DNA from: Albifimbria verrucaria
Lineage: Eukaryota > Ascomycota > Sordariomycetes > Hypocreales > Stachybotryaceae
Reading direction: 5' to 3'
DNA length: 64,000 nucleotides
NCBI GenBank assembly: GCA_020081605.1
Contig: JAHREC010000013.1
Location: 6,820,001-6,884,000 of the forward strand
Made by a program: the position numbers and the translations under genes. Shown here piece after piece: positions 46,737 to 59,300 of this stretch. How positions within the stretch are numbered: the stretch's first letter is position 1; each line of letters opens with the position of its first letter. The notes beneath the pieces were generated by a model, which was not told the DNA's origin, did no database searches, and saw only the letters and a program-made list of their open reading frames with translations.

Positions 46737-48518
46737 CTAGCTGGCCCGTCGACGAAAAACCAGGTATGGCCCATCGTGTATGGCGCTGAAAGCATCCTCA
46801 AGCTGAAACTCGTTCACCTTATCCCTTCCATCCCTGCTTCCTTGAACACCACCCCCAATTCGACCAAGTTTGCCCGGGGCTTGTTCAAAGTCTAGGTACC
46901 ACAAGGTCTTAGCCAACACGAGGCTTGCTTCCAAGTAAGCCATTGGCTTTCCAGCACAGCTACGGGGGCCACCTGAGAAGGGAAGAACGCCTCTTTCATA
47001 CGCTTTTAGTCGCCCGAGTAGCCTCATCTGCGTTTTCTGGAGGCTCTAGCCATCTTTCCGGATCATATGTGAATGGAGAGGGAAGTAGTCTTCATTGTGA
47101 TGCAGAGCATATATGCTGACCCCAACCTGTGTACCAGGTGGAATGACATGACCGTTGACTATAAAAGGCTCATTTCTGTATGCATCTGGATAAGGTTCTC
47201 TATAAAGGATACCTGTCACTGGAGGAGACATTCGTAGGCTTTCGTCAATACAGGCTCGAAGGTAGCGGCAGCCTGAGAGGGCAGGGCCCCTTTGATGTCA
47301 TCGCCTGATGCAAAAGTGGAACGAATCTCGTCTGTGAGCTTCTTGTAGCAGTGTGGATACCGTGACAAGTAGAAAAATGTTGCACAAAGTGCGGTCACCG
47401 TGGTATCTCCTCCTGTTTCTCTTAAGTATTGGGCCGTTATTTTGACAGCGAATTATTGCTTACCTGCGCTCAAGAAGAAGAGGGCCTCGGACCATAGCTC
47501 GCTCTCACGTATTGTCTCAGACCCGCTCCCGATTGCGTCAGAAATGAAAGAATAAAGGTCATGCACAGCATTCTTCTCTTGCGAAAGACGATTTCGGATC
47601 ATCTTTTCGAATAATCGGAATGTTCCGAGTCGAATTTTGAAGAAAAGAACATTAAGCATGTCTCTTACTCTCAGCTTGCCCAGGATCGGGTTCGCCAACT
47701 GAGCTGCTGCTTGATAGCCTCCTATCTTCATAGATTTGATCATGAAGCGATTCTGCTCACTGGTCTGCAGGTTAAACTTATAGCCAAAGCTGAGCAACCC
47801 AATAATATCTGTACCAAGGAATTTGATGCGTTCACTCATGTTGACAATACCCGGGCTAGATGATTCGCAAGATTTTAACAGCTCCTTCAAGTATATATCA
47901 ACCTGCTCCATCATTGTAGGTTCGAATATGCGCATGGAGCGTTCGTTAATGACCGGGAGATGAGTCTTCTCGGAATTGGTGAACGTCTCGGTGTACAGCG
48001 TTAAAGATATTGTAGTCATTGGGCCTCATCTGAGAGAGAAGGTAAAGGTGTGACTTTGTAACACGTTCATTAAGATATATATCTGGGAAACTGATCAGAA
48101 TTCGACGTTCCTAAAGCTACTTGAAGCCATCGGCTTACCTCGTACTGCTCCTACCGTGTTGAATACCAGTCTATCTGGCGCCATACGAACCACGGAGCCT
48201 TCGAACATATCAGCATTCACTGTATTTTGGGGGACATAAGTAGTCTTCCGGACCATATTTTTCATGACTCCTCAAGTTGATGAGGTGAAAGCGTCTTTGT
48301 AAGGTGTAAAACAAGCCATAGTTATGAGTCGCTCCGGCTAGAAATGGTCCTCGAAAGTCTTTCAGAGGATGGAGCCAAAGTCTATAGCAAACTTTTGTCG
48401 CATACTGTTACGTGGTAAGTCTATGGCTTGGGCAAGCAATGTTGTGGAAAACGGTTACATATGTTGCTAGTAGATAGATTGCGGATGTTGCCGCCTTGAT
48501 CAAGATATTGAGTAGCAT
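46737..48518 (-). CDS. Cytochrome P450 monooxygenase
   Basis: A membrane-anchored P450. Exon 1 begins at the ATG at 48518 with an N-terminal anchor ([19 protein letters not shown]). It is followed across short introns by [17 protein letters not shown], the fungal hinge, and [17 protein letters not shown], then [19 protein letters not shown]. The I-helix has AGGDTT, the ExxR motif is DESLRMSPP, the PERF-like block is [10 protein letters not shown] and the heme loop is [13 protein letters not shown] with the Cys ligand. The family resembles CYP65/isotrichodermin-C15-hydroxylase-like enzymes of secondary-metabolite clusters. Losses occur near 47278-47281, 47080-47082 and just upstream of [12 protein letters not shown]; near 46995 the shift would need two added bases or one removed. 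Likely an oxidative tailoring enzyme of the neighbouring polyketide cluster. Confidence 0.87.
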
Positions 48519-49367
48519 TTCTGCTGTATTCGAAGCTTCAGTAACTTGATAGTGAACCGTGTAGGGAACGGCAGCAGATGTCGAGACCAAATCGGACGCT
48601 TCAACTAGAGTGTATCACGACTGTTGCTTTGCGATAAAAACAATCATGTGCGTTTTACGGCTGTGTGTTGGTCCCGGCCCAGGCCAAGCCCCGCACGCAT
48701 TCATCTTTCTACGTCTCTATATGACCAGTGCTGCTACGTGACTCCGAGCAGGCTTTGTGAAACGCTGGTCATTGTATTCGGATACTCGGGAAAAGATGCC
48801 TGCTTATTGCATACCAAATGGAAATGCTAAGGTGCCATTGAAGGAACACGAACCATAGTAAAAGTGTGGTTGCCATTACTTATGCCTTTGGGTAGTAATG
48901 TGCAGCGCCTCTTGCCAACAGGCTGAAACTTACGGCTACGCCATGGCTTTGACAAGGGTAAGATGACAACTGGCTCTCATTGGACTTGAACAGGGTGATC
49001 TAGATGCCATACTATCACTCGCAGATCCAGAAGGGCAGCTATGCACGAAGCAGCTCGGCAATCTTTCCCAAATCCGTTGGCTAGCCTGTGCACCTGGTGT
49101 GACAGCCAGATGAAAAATCAGACTTCGCTGACTACACTACTCAATTCATTGACATGCGATTCACGGATTATATTGGTCAAATGTGGAGTGTTGGGGCTCT
49201 TTATGTTTTCCGTCGAGGCATTTCTTACACTCAGGCCGCAGGGGCTTAAAGCGAACAAGTGACTATGTAATGATGGACCTATCACTCAAGTAGTATGAGT
49301 CTCTGTACAAGTTACGTGTCTAGTCAATACCGTTTGATACAGTGCAAAAATACGCATGCTGATTGTA
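48519..49367. other. Intergenic, no gene recognised
   Basis: Upstream of the P450 and downstream of the Pth11-like gene (both minus). Only short frames without motifs are seen. Confidence 0.55.
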
Positions 49368-50919
49368 CTAATGGAGAAGCAAAGTGGTAAATAAGAAATA
49401 GCTCCGAAGAGGTTTTGGCGTTCCATTGTTATACAAGAGGATTCCTTCTATCATCACGAAGTTTAGCTTCTGCCCATGGATGCTGAGAGTCCATGATGTG
49501 ACCCTGTGTACTTCCATTGGGAGAATAATTCTCTGCCGTGGTGAAGCGGGTGGTGCGCACGATGCCAGACTGTACGTCTGAATCTTTTTAGGAAACTGTT
49601 CGTCGAGCCCGTCGCTCCATTGGTCTGGTAAGCAGAGTCGACCTTTGTCAGAGGAATCTCGGGATCTTCTACTTGTCGGTAAACATTGGATCGTGATTTT
49701 TGAGACCAGGCTGTAGAGCCATCGAGCTCGTTGGAGGGTCTTCTCAATCGTCGAAGTGATCCGAGACTCCAAGACCTGACTGAGGAGACCAAAAGGAAGG
49801 ATTAAGCTTGCGCAGAGCCTTGGGAAAGACTGGGACACAAAGGACGAGGTGTCCACAAGTCACCTCAGCGTAATTCCAGAGCCCGATCTTGGAGAAGTTG
49901 TAGGTAAGATCAACCGAACCTACGATACGTATTGTCGCATCAAGTCGAGCAATGGCAGCAATACAAGCTCTGAATATTAATCAGTAATAGACCCCATGGA
50001 TAAGGTGAGGACTTCGGGGTACTGACACTATACCCATGGCAAAGACGACCGAGATACCAAGTTTCTTTGAGCGCTTCATGTGAAGCGACCATATCATCTT
50101 CTGGGGTAAGATTAGGATGGCAATGTCGAAGAGTAGGTTCAAAATGGCAGACGCAAGGTTGGATCTTTGCGTGTCAACGTAAACTGTGTGTGGGATCGAC
50201 TTATCCCATATCGCAGCATGAGGTTTGATAGCCAAGTTTGTCATAATCTCCGCGATGCAGAGCCACAAGATGTTGATCCAGATGAGAACGTGACTAGCCC
50301 ACCAAAACCCATTGCGGCTACCATTTCCGAAAATGTGAAGCCATTCCAGAATGATGGCGACCTTGATGAGTACAATACCTGGTGGGTAGGTAGAGCTCAC
50401 GAGAAACACGCACTAGAGTCTATCAGCATCTAGCACTGGGAAATCTTGGGGAAGGAGGCGCACAAAGAAGAACTTGGACACATTTTTGAGTCGTATGTCC
50501 CACATGTGGACGAACAGGCCAGGGTCGGCCATGACGCGGAACATCACATACGTTTGCCCTATGAAGAATGCCTACTGCAGTCAGCAAACTTGAACACAGA
50601 TATATTGACTGGTATCGTGGAAAAGGGCCGACGCACAAACGAAAGAAGACCGATCCCTATAGTTCTGTATTAGCAGGTGCTGCATAAAGTTTCAGTCATA
50701 GGTCTCACAGTCAGCGATGTGCAGCATTCTCCATCTCGCGACCAAGCGAAGTGTCATGGCCATGATAGATAAGAGAAGACACAAGCACACTATCCCATAC
50801 CCAAGTTCGTTCCAGTTGGGTGGATTGTCTAACTGCGGGATAACGTTGGGAGGATACTTTGCTGCTGGACCATTCAATATTTCCTCCATGCTCGGAGGTG
50901 CCTGCGATGGTCCAGACAT
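49368..50919 (-). CDS. Pth11-like / fungal rhodopsin-domain integral membrane protein
   Basis: A seven-helix membrane protein of the fungal-specific SAT4/rhodopsin-like group. The N-terminus MSGPSQAPPSMEEILN leads into the first helix (GYGIVCLCLLLSIMAMTLRLVAR). Then comes the characteristic HMWDIRL block, a helix segment VLIKVAIILEWLHIFGNG, WASHVLIWINILWLCIAEI, the ILNLLFDIAILILPQKMIW helix that carries the family LP motif, and KKLGISVVFAMGI. After an intron it continues ACIAAIARLDATIRIVG and DLTYNFSKIGLWNYAE with the conserved W before a Glu. Introns and some frame losses are present (around 50.69-50.65, 50.43-50.40 and 50.02-49.98 kb). The 3' end is uncertain, as no conserved tail is seen past 49.8 kb. 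Members act as plasma-membrane sensors; ligand unknown. Confidence 0.75.
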
Positions 50920-51430
50920 CTTGTGAACGTCTAGAAAAGCAATGTCCTAAAGTCCAACAAATGTGGGATGGTCAGAGGGATAATAGGAATGCAATCCAGT
51001 ATGTGCCAGCAGGTATAGCGAAGAAAAACACCAAAGCTTCAGCCGCATGAGATAAAGGCAGTCCTTCCTTTGGGCCAGGAGATATGCGCCGAGAACAGCC
51101 ACATGGTCCAGGAGCATGGCATGGCGCGTAAGCAGGTTAAATGGAACGTGGTCCCTCAGTTTTGGACGGATCCAGCCGCAAATACGATGCCAGTCATGGC
51201 CAGGTTGGGTGCCAACCCTGTGTTGCCATCATCGAGATGGTGTGCACATCTTACCTGCAGGGGCTTGCTACAAAGCCTTGTACAGCCAGCATCCTACGGC
51301 ACACCGGCAGCCAGTTGATGAAACAAGCCGTTTCCGTTGCTAGCAGATGGTTTGGCTTAACAGACACAAGTTTTTCATTCAGTATCACAAAGTCACTACT
51401 ATCACCTATTCTAAACCGCCCATCTGGCTC
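50920..51430. other. Intergenic, no gene recognised
   Basis: Promoter side of the Pth11-like gene and 3' end of the next SDR. Overlapping short frames at 51.07-51.43 kb lack motifs. Confidence 0.55.
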
Positions 51431-52518
51431 CTAACTCAACAAACCACTAAGGATCTGCTCCGGACCTATGAAGGAAAGTTCCTCCATTGTCTCTTCCCAT
51501 AGTGTCTTGGCCATAGACCGCCCCTCCTCGCTGTAAACCAATGGTGCAGCTCTAAGCACACCGAGTCAAAATATGGCCTTCGCTGATGTCGTGGGAAGTT
51601 GAGAACTTACAGGGCAATTTTGTTATTTTCAATGTAGCAACCATGGGCTTCTTGACCATGCTGAACAGCGGCTCCCGTTAAAGAGACGGCACCAACCGCA
51701 GCCGAGTGACCCAACGCACTGCAAATCAAGTAAAATGCAAACCCCTCGGCCGTGGATCGCTGCCCTGATAATCCAGTCTTAGAACACAAGCCTGGGTTAG
51801 CTAGCACTATAGTTATAGTGTTTGATGGGATACGCTTAGTTAGTTCAGTAATGAATAATTGACCGAACAGCTTAGATGCATCATATTGGGTCGCACGGTC
51901 GAACTTCGTCGGTTTCTTGAACGAGGAAAGGATAGGGGCGGTTGATTTGGCCTTGGACCAGGCAGCAGTGTCTGATGAGACTACCACAAGTCGATTCGGC
52001 TTGCCAGTGACCTGTTTCTCTTTCAGTAGCGGCAATAGAAGGATCGTCAAGAGTACCATGGAGATGTAATTGACTTGTATTATCTCCTCAGATCCAGTTT
52101 CTGGTACTACTCTAAGCTTCTCGTTGGACACGCCGGCGTTGAGTATGACAATATCCAGACGCTGTTCAGTCTTGAGAGCTTCCACAAGTGCCCTTATAGA
52201 GTCATATGATGTCATGTCCAAGAGAAGAACCTCGATGGTGACTGATTCTTGCTTCCTGCCAGCCAACAAGCGGGATCGGGCATCCTCTCCCTTAGTTTTG
52301 TTGCGGACGGCCAGGATTAGCCTACTCAGTCCTAGGTTTAGAAGCTGTGAACAGCATTCAAAGCCAATACCCGAGTTCGAGCCCGTGACAACGGCGGTCT
52401 GCCCGTTCAGGTTGACATTTTGCGACAACACGGGTTCAGGGCGGCCCCGGATCTGCCGCTGGAGGAAGCTGGTGAACTTTGCGTGCTTCTCCGCCGCCTG
52501 TATCTGCTGCTGGCTCAT
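51431..52518 (-). CDS. Short-chain dehydrogenase/reductase, two exons
   Basis: Exons 51611-52518 and 51431-51551 give 342 aa with no frame break. An N-terminal helical extension (QQQIQAAEKHAKFTSFLQRQ) precedes the Rossmann fold: VVTGSNSGIGFE, AVRNKTKGEDARSRL (the Arg after beta-2 suggests NADP(H)), LLLDMTSYDSIRA, VILNAGVSNEKL, VVVSSDTAAW with the catalytic Ser and YDASKLFGQLF with Tyr and Lys. The C-terminus LVYSEEGRSMAKTLWEETMEE is the usual tail of retinol-dehydrogenase-like SDRs found beside fungal PKS and terpene genes. Located between the Pth11-like gene and the oxidase and on the same strand as the PKS; a ketoreductase role in the cluster is plausible. Confidence 0.9.
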
Positions 52519-54003
52519 TCTGGGATGCGTCGATTCTATGCTGATGGATGATTGTGGGCGACAAAGGATTGCCTGGGCGCAAAATGACGGTTTCGTGTGC
52601 TGATGGAGGAGCCCAGGTCCATCAAGTCATTGCCTGACATGGCAGTCACCTCCGGAGACAACAGCCGGCTTGGAATAATGACAGGTTATAAATTCCAGTC
52701 ACATTTTCGTGATATGCTGTGCCACATGCAAGGTATTGATGGCCCCTGCATTCCCCGCATATCTCGCGAGGCTGCTTGGGTGTCAAGCCTGTTTTCCCTC
52801 TATCCTTGTCTGAACAGCTTCAACTGGGGCTTAGCTTGGTGGAGTTGCCTCCACCGATCGAATCCCAAGAGAAGCTTATTGTGACCTTGCCAGAGGGTAC
52901 ATTCATGGTTCCAAGGCGCCATTGCCACGACAAATACCACTTGCAGACGGATATGGCGGCATAGGTAGAGGGCTTAAAGGATGCATTCGGAACTAGATGA
53001 ACATGGATCATAGGCTGCAGGCAGAATCCAGCTAACAGCCCCCAACTACTGGACGCTGCTAGGCAGGGATGGGTAAACTGACCTCTGGACGGTTCTGATG
53101 TAACCTTGAGGGAACCTAAGACTTCAAGGCGAGCATGTGTCGATTTGTACTCCTGCCATCGGTCTACTTCCTAAATTGCTTGCATACACCCACACACTGT
53201 GGAAGGGACAGGGGCGTCAGCAATATTCTACTGCATGCTTGACAGGGTCAAGGGGTAAGAGGGCCAACAATCAATCCGGCTTCTACGTATGGCGAACTGC
53301 GGGATTGCACTAATGCCTGCCGATCCCATCAATAGGGCTGCGCATACTTCGTCTACGCGGATCAGAGGGTGCCATGTGTCTGCGAGTTTGGGACTTTGTT
53401 CGCTGCAACGATGCAAAGCAACACTCATCAGACATTGAATTCACATGTGCGCAGGTGGTAGGAATGAGACACCCGAGTGGCGATTACGATTATTGTGCGC
53501 GAACGCCTCCGATAGACGGAAATCATCACTTGATTCGGATAATTAGTCCGGATCCTCTGCACATTCGGTGTGCTGAGGGCTGCCTGGACTTGATTCTGTT
53601 GTGCCTCCCCATGTCTAGCACATAGCATTGTTCTATTTTTGCTCAGCCAATTATCATTCGTTCTACGGCTCACTGGGTGATTCTTGTGATGGCAGTACTG
53701 TCTCATTTCGACACCTGCTGTATGCACGGAATACTATGAACCTGGTGCTCAAATCGTCTCTGAGATGAAAGCACCAGGACGGCTGGTGATGGAAAGGCCT
53801 ATGGAGCTGAGATCTGAGCTATATACTATTCCAATCCTCTCTAATAAGATCTTAAGAAGGGTTAAGGGGCAATTTAATCCTATGAGCTTGCAATTATATG
53901 CCAACCCAACCATGCGGAGGATACTGAGATGAGCCAATATAGAGAATTTACAATCTCAAGCACAGACTCGCGACCACCGAGTTTCTTGGAACACCCTGCT
54001 ATC
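52519..54003. other. Intergenic, no gene recognised
   Basis: 1.5 kb between the SDR and the 3' end of the oxidase. Open frames below 100 codons only, without motifs. I see no cluster-specific regulator here. Confidence 0.55.
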
Positions 54004-55743
54004 CTATGGGTATACAGTCGGTAGAGGGTGGTGATACTTGAATACGTTATCAGGGTCCCAAGTCTTCTTCAATGAGGCAAGACGAGGAAGCTTGCGTTTT
54101 CCGTAAATCTGTTCCAATTTCTCGTCGCCGTGTGCATTATTGATGTACACTGCGAGATCCCCATATCCCGAGTTTGCTGCAAAATCGCTCCGTATACTGC
54201 GGCCGAGCTTATTTGCAGCATCTTCTGTTTGAGTATCACCAGGCTGCCAGCTGAACAAAGCAAACCTAATAATGGAAGATCAGTCTCACATTGCAGTCAA
54301 GAGTAATCAGATGAGGTTTCTCAAGGCTGGCCAGAAACTTACAGATAGCTCTCTGTGTCCCTCCACGGAAAGGCTGTGGTTGCATCAGGTATCTCGTTCA
54401 TCTTCTTATTATTGAGGCTCTCGATGATAGCCACACTGCCCCGAGCCCCAGGGTATTGCTGGTAGAAAGTAGCCATGCTCTCAAAGAGCCGGGACATAAC
54501 AGGTGCGGTAACATTACGCAGGTTCGCTGCATATGGATTGTGTATAGAATTAGGAACACAATTCTGTGCATCATTCCCGAAACTGGCTTTAGCATAGACC
54601 TCGGACCATGAGATGACATTAACCGCTGACAGAACAGGACCAAGATCGAATAGTGGCGCCAGTACTTTCATACCCTCATCTTCTGGTCCCAGGTAGATCC
54701 AAGTAGCAACAATTTGTGGCTTTTCGGTGTCAGTGATATGAAGGAAAGAAAGAGACTGGGCTGGCATGTTGGGACTTACGGAGTTAGACGCCGCATCGTA
54801 TATGATCACGGAACTAAAAGACAGCAAAGGTGTCTTTGCCTGAGAGTATGACTCTACCAGCTTGTAATATGAGGCATTGGCTTCTGCTGGAAATGCAACG
54901 TCGACAAGCAATATCTGGTCGTTATTTGTCTGGGGTTGAAGCTTATACGTTGCGGAGGTAATAATACCAAAGTTCGCGCCTGCACCTCGAATTCCCCAGA
55001 ACAAATCAGGGTTGGACTTCTCCGAGACTTCAATGAGTCGACCCTTGGCAGTGATGAGACGTACGGATACCAGAGCGTCTGACAAAGTGCCATGCAGTCC
55101 CTGCCAAAAGCTGAGGCCACCGCCTATCGTGACACCGACAATGCCGGGACATGAACAGCTTCCAATTTCTGACCATCACATTAATTTCATGATGTAGAGG
55201 GTGCTTTTTCAGTGTTGGAAGGCACTTACGGAGCTCGTACCCGGCCTCGTGGACTGGGCCCTGTATCTCTGCCATTCGGACACCACCCCCAACAGTGAGC
55301 GTTGCCGATGCTCTATCGACTTTGACTGTCTTCAAGTGGCTAAGATCGACCGCTAGGCCACCTTGGAGCCGTCCAACAGTGGTTCCGTAGGCATGACGAC
55401 CTCCTGTAGCCAGAAACGGTATGCTGTAACGGCGTGCCAGTTTTACCTAAAGATATCGCGTAAGTACCCATTAATCGGTTATTGAACAATAAGATTCTAC
55501 ACTCACTGCCTTGACCACCTCCGCCTCATCAGCCGGACTGATTACAGCAGAGTAAGAAGGGGCCTTGTAAGTGTTCCATCTTTCAGTCGATGCAAAGAAA
55601 AGCTCCTCTCCTGGGAAGGCAATGGTGGTGTTGCTTGACCAATTGTTAGACTTGTCAAGCAGAATCTGCTTAATGTTATAAGCCTTGCTGGCGAAGCAGG
55701 TGCCGCTCAGAAGCCCGAGCACACATGCAGCACTGATCCGCAT
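54004..55743 (-). CDS. Secreted FAD-linked oxidoreductase, berberine-bridge-like, cluster-associated
   Basis: Four exons (55507-55743, 55230-55446, 54343-55168, 54004-54265) join to an intact 513-aa frame. Signal peptide MRISAACVLGLLSGTCFAS. The FAD domain shows FLATGGRHAYGTT (His for covalent FAD), GGLAVDLSHLKTV, LTVGGGVRMAEIQ, then CPGIVGVTIGGGLSFWQG with a Cys in the second attachment region, and FWGIRGAGANFGI. The C-terminal BBE part has VYINNAHGDEKLEQIYG, LKKTWDPDNVFKYHHPLP. Such oxidases in polyketide clusters catalyse alcohol oxidation, cyclisation or aromatisation steps. It neighbours the PKS with about 620 bp between the two and the same orientation, which supports a tailoring role. 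It differs from the oxidase at 262-1755 in exon structure and sequence. Confidence 0.92.
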
Positions 55744-56367
55744 CGTTGGAAATAAACGAGAAAGTAGGTGGGCTCACTGTTCTCTGGTACCAAAACAGCA
55801 ATGATAGAAATGCGGAAGACCCGAGCCATATTTCAACACTTACAGGGCAGCCATCTTCTCCACCTGGATCTCAAAACTGGACCCCAAACTGTCCCCGAAG
55901 CTGCCGTTAGGCTACGGCGGGGCAGATTTTCGAATCATCGAAAAATTCAACACTCAAAGGAGTGATCTTGTCAACGACAGCCCAAAAATGTGACATATAT
56001 GTCAGCAGTTTGTCCTGGAGCTAACAGGGGACCTGCATGAACACGCTACAGCTGATGCTACACGGATTCTATACGATTGCCCTGACCATTGCAGGCTCGT
56101 GGATCCTACAGCGTTGAGCTGGAGCCGGATATCCGTTCTGCTGCCGTCAGGCTAGATTGAGGCTGATGCAGGTGGGGGCATGAACTGTACCGATTTCGGT
56201 CTGGTGGTTTCTTTTTATAAACAGTTTAGAGAAAGATACAGCTATGACTGTGAATGCAATTCTATTATGGCTCTATGGCCTTAGATCCAAGGCGCTCGGC
56301 TAGTTCAAGATGAACACATCGACCCGGCAGTACTGGTCTATATCCACCAAGAACACAGTACAGTCAG
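55744..56367. other. Intergenic between oxidase promoter and PKS 3' end
   Basis: Contains the oxidase promoter and the PKS transcript end. No gene recognised. Confidence 0.6.
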
Positions 56368-59300
56368 TTAATCATTCCGTACAATACTAGATTCTACAAA
56401 CTCGGCCAAGCTGGATAGACTCTTTGATGAACTCAAAAGATCCAGGAATGGCACATCCACTTTGAAAGTCATCCAAAACCATGTCCTAAACTCTGCTGCA
56501 ATCATGCTGTCCACTCCAAATTGGTCGAGAGGCTTCTTCTCATCAACCAGGTCTGCCTGGATGAGAATCAAACTCGCGAACCGTTTCTTGGTAATCTGCA
56601 GGATTGCGGAGTAAAGTGATAATGCGTCTTGCTCTAATTTGAAGACCTCACGAATGCCGAGCACCACAGGGTTAAGCCAAGGCATTGAAGGCTCTCCAAT
56701 TTTGTCATTGTCACTTCCTTCCATACCACCCTCTGCTTGTTCCAGTATGTGCGACAGGATACTCGTGCGTGAATCTCGTAATGTACCACCGCCTATATCA
56801 AATCCTTGTGCTCTGAGTTTGCGAAGCGCAAAAGGTTCCAAACCAGTGAGAATGTGGGCATCCGCTAGGTGCTGAAGAGTGTACGCGGACTTGGTAGACT
56901 TGTTCTGCCGGGACAGAGCTAAGTCAATGACCTGAAGGAATTCATCCTCACTCAGAGGCTGGATACCCTTTCGAAGCAGCAGTGCCTCGACTTCTGGATT
57001 TTCGTGAAGATAGCCGGCATCGGATATCATGCCCAGCCCAACTGAAACTGCTGGTTTCCCTTTCATCCGTCGCCATCGGGCAAAATTATCTAGGAACCCG
57101 TTCGCGGCACAATAATTACTTTCTGTGGCCGTTCCAACGCTACCAGAGACGGAGGAAGTCAACAGAAAGAAGTCAAGGTTTTGATCTTGGCCTTCGAGCG
57201 CGTTGTGCAGATTCCACGTGCCCAGCCACTTTGGTCGAATGCCGGCTTGCCATGCTTGATTCTTCATACGGCAGAAGAGTGCTTCGTCGAGGCCCATGGA
57301 TGCTTGCACAACACCGCCTATGGGCCCTAAAGATTGGCATCTTACCACGGCAAGTTTGACATCGGTTTGGTTGGATACGTCTCCTCGGACAACAGATACA
57401 GTACACCCCGTGCTCTCCAGCCGACTCACATGCTCCTTTGCGGTGACTTTGTCAGTACCTGACCTTCCCAAGAACACGAATTTACGAGCTCCTTGGGCCA
57501 TCATCCATCGACTGAGGCTTCGGCCAAGTCCTCCAAGACAACCTACAAGTAGGTAAACTTTTTCAGAGTCAAATACTGTGGCGTATGCGGACGGTTGGAC
57601 CTGAGACAATGATGTCAATCGAGAAATTTCCCAGAACTGTAGGTTCAACTCACTGGCACTTCACTCTCGGGGTTTTCAAGTGAAACAACAATCTTGCCAA
57701 CCCGATCACCCAAGGTAAATTGGCGGTAGGCCTGGGAGATATCAGAGACATCATAGACCGCTATTGGTGGCAGTTTAATGACGCCAGAGCGGTACAGAGT
57801 CAAGATGTCATTGATTATCCTATCGAAGAATTAGTGGCATATTTGCTAGTTGGAATCAATGAAACAAACCTGGAACAAAGATAATGGTAGGCCGGATTTT
57901 CGTGCAGAAAGAACTCTGTGATATCAAGTGCTACAAAGGAAGCACCACGGAGAAATACATGCATGTCAAGTTTGCCAGCATCTTGCAATTCCTTCTTCTC
58001 AACCTCAACAAATCGACCAAACTGGGCCATGCAGTCCCAACTGGCATGCATCAGATCGCCAGTGAGAGAATTAAGCACAACATCAACTCCTCTTCCTCGT
58101 GTCATGTCTTTAATCCCAGAGGCAAAGGAAGTATCTCTGGAGTTGAAAATATGATCAGGGTCCAGGCCAAATTCTCTGACCAGAAACTCCTTCTTCTTGA
58201 CCGTGCTAGTAGTGGTATAAACGATTGCTCCAACGCTTTGGGCAAAGGTGATAGCTGCCATACCAAGCGCACCAGCGCCAGCATGAATCAAAACGGATTC
58301 TCCAGTTTTTAACTGTGCCCGTTCTCTCAATCCATACAGTACCGTGAAGTACGTTGTGAGGAGCGTTGGGATTTCAGTCAACTTCTCATGAGGCAACAGT
58401 TTATGGGCAGACCACGCTGGAACCCTTTCAATCGTCCCAAAAGTATTTGGCATCTGTACAGCCACGCGATCGCCAGGTTGAAGATGTTCCACTCCTGGTC
58501 CAACTGCTGTGATAATGCCACCAAATTCGACAGAAGAGGTGCCTGTTTTTGTCTCTGCTCGCCCAGTCATTGTGTAGATATCCTTTGCATTCAAACTTAC
58601 TGCCTTGACAGCTATATCAACGTAGCCTTATGGAATTTCTTCGAATGGTTTTGCAATTTGCTGGAAGTAGAGGGTATCTAAGAGTCCCACTTGTTCGATG
58701 GAAAGTCTTACTGGTGCTGCCCTGGAAAGCTTCATTTTTTAGGCCCCTTTGTTATTTTTAACCGCCGACAGAATTCCGAGTTGAGATCTTCGTTGGGGAT
58801 GAAACGGCTGACATGGAGAAGCCCATTATGCAATGTGAACTCTTTGTCATTTTGTATGCTAGGTTGAGTGATCAATGTGTCGAGCCTGGCGCAGATCAGT
58901 GGTAGGTGGTCTCCAAAAGACCTGATCGGTCCGATATCAAAGATGTGAAATATCAATGATGGCTGCTCAAGCATTAAGGCACGAGACAGGCCGGAGCTCA
59001 GTGTGAGGTCTGGGTTATCATGTCCGAAAATGCCAGCGCTCGTCACCCAGATAATTTCAGATACAACGTCCGTAATCCGGCGCAGATAATCCATTTCATT
59101 CTGAGTCATTGTCGCTAGAAACTCGTGCTCTAACTCTAAAAATGATATGCAAATTGTTGATGGTGATATATCGGCCTCTGAGACTGACAGCAGTTGCTGG
59201 CGTTTTATTTTGTATAGTTCAAAGGACTTAACAAGCTGCTCCTCCAGTGCATCGATCAGAGGGCCGACTTCTGCTGAACATTCTGTCATCTGGAGAATAA

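Noticed and set aside
46985..47005. Single-base over-call in the P450 as evidence against the under-call pattern
   Set aside because: The shift just before [11 protein letters not shown] could be one extra base, but two separate missing bases nearby fit equally well, so it does not contradict the general trend.
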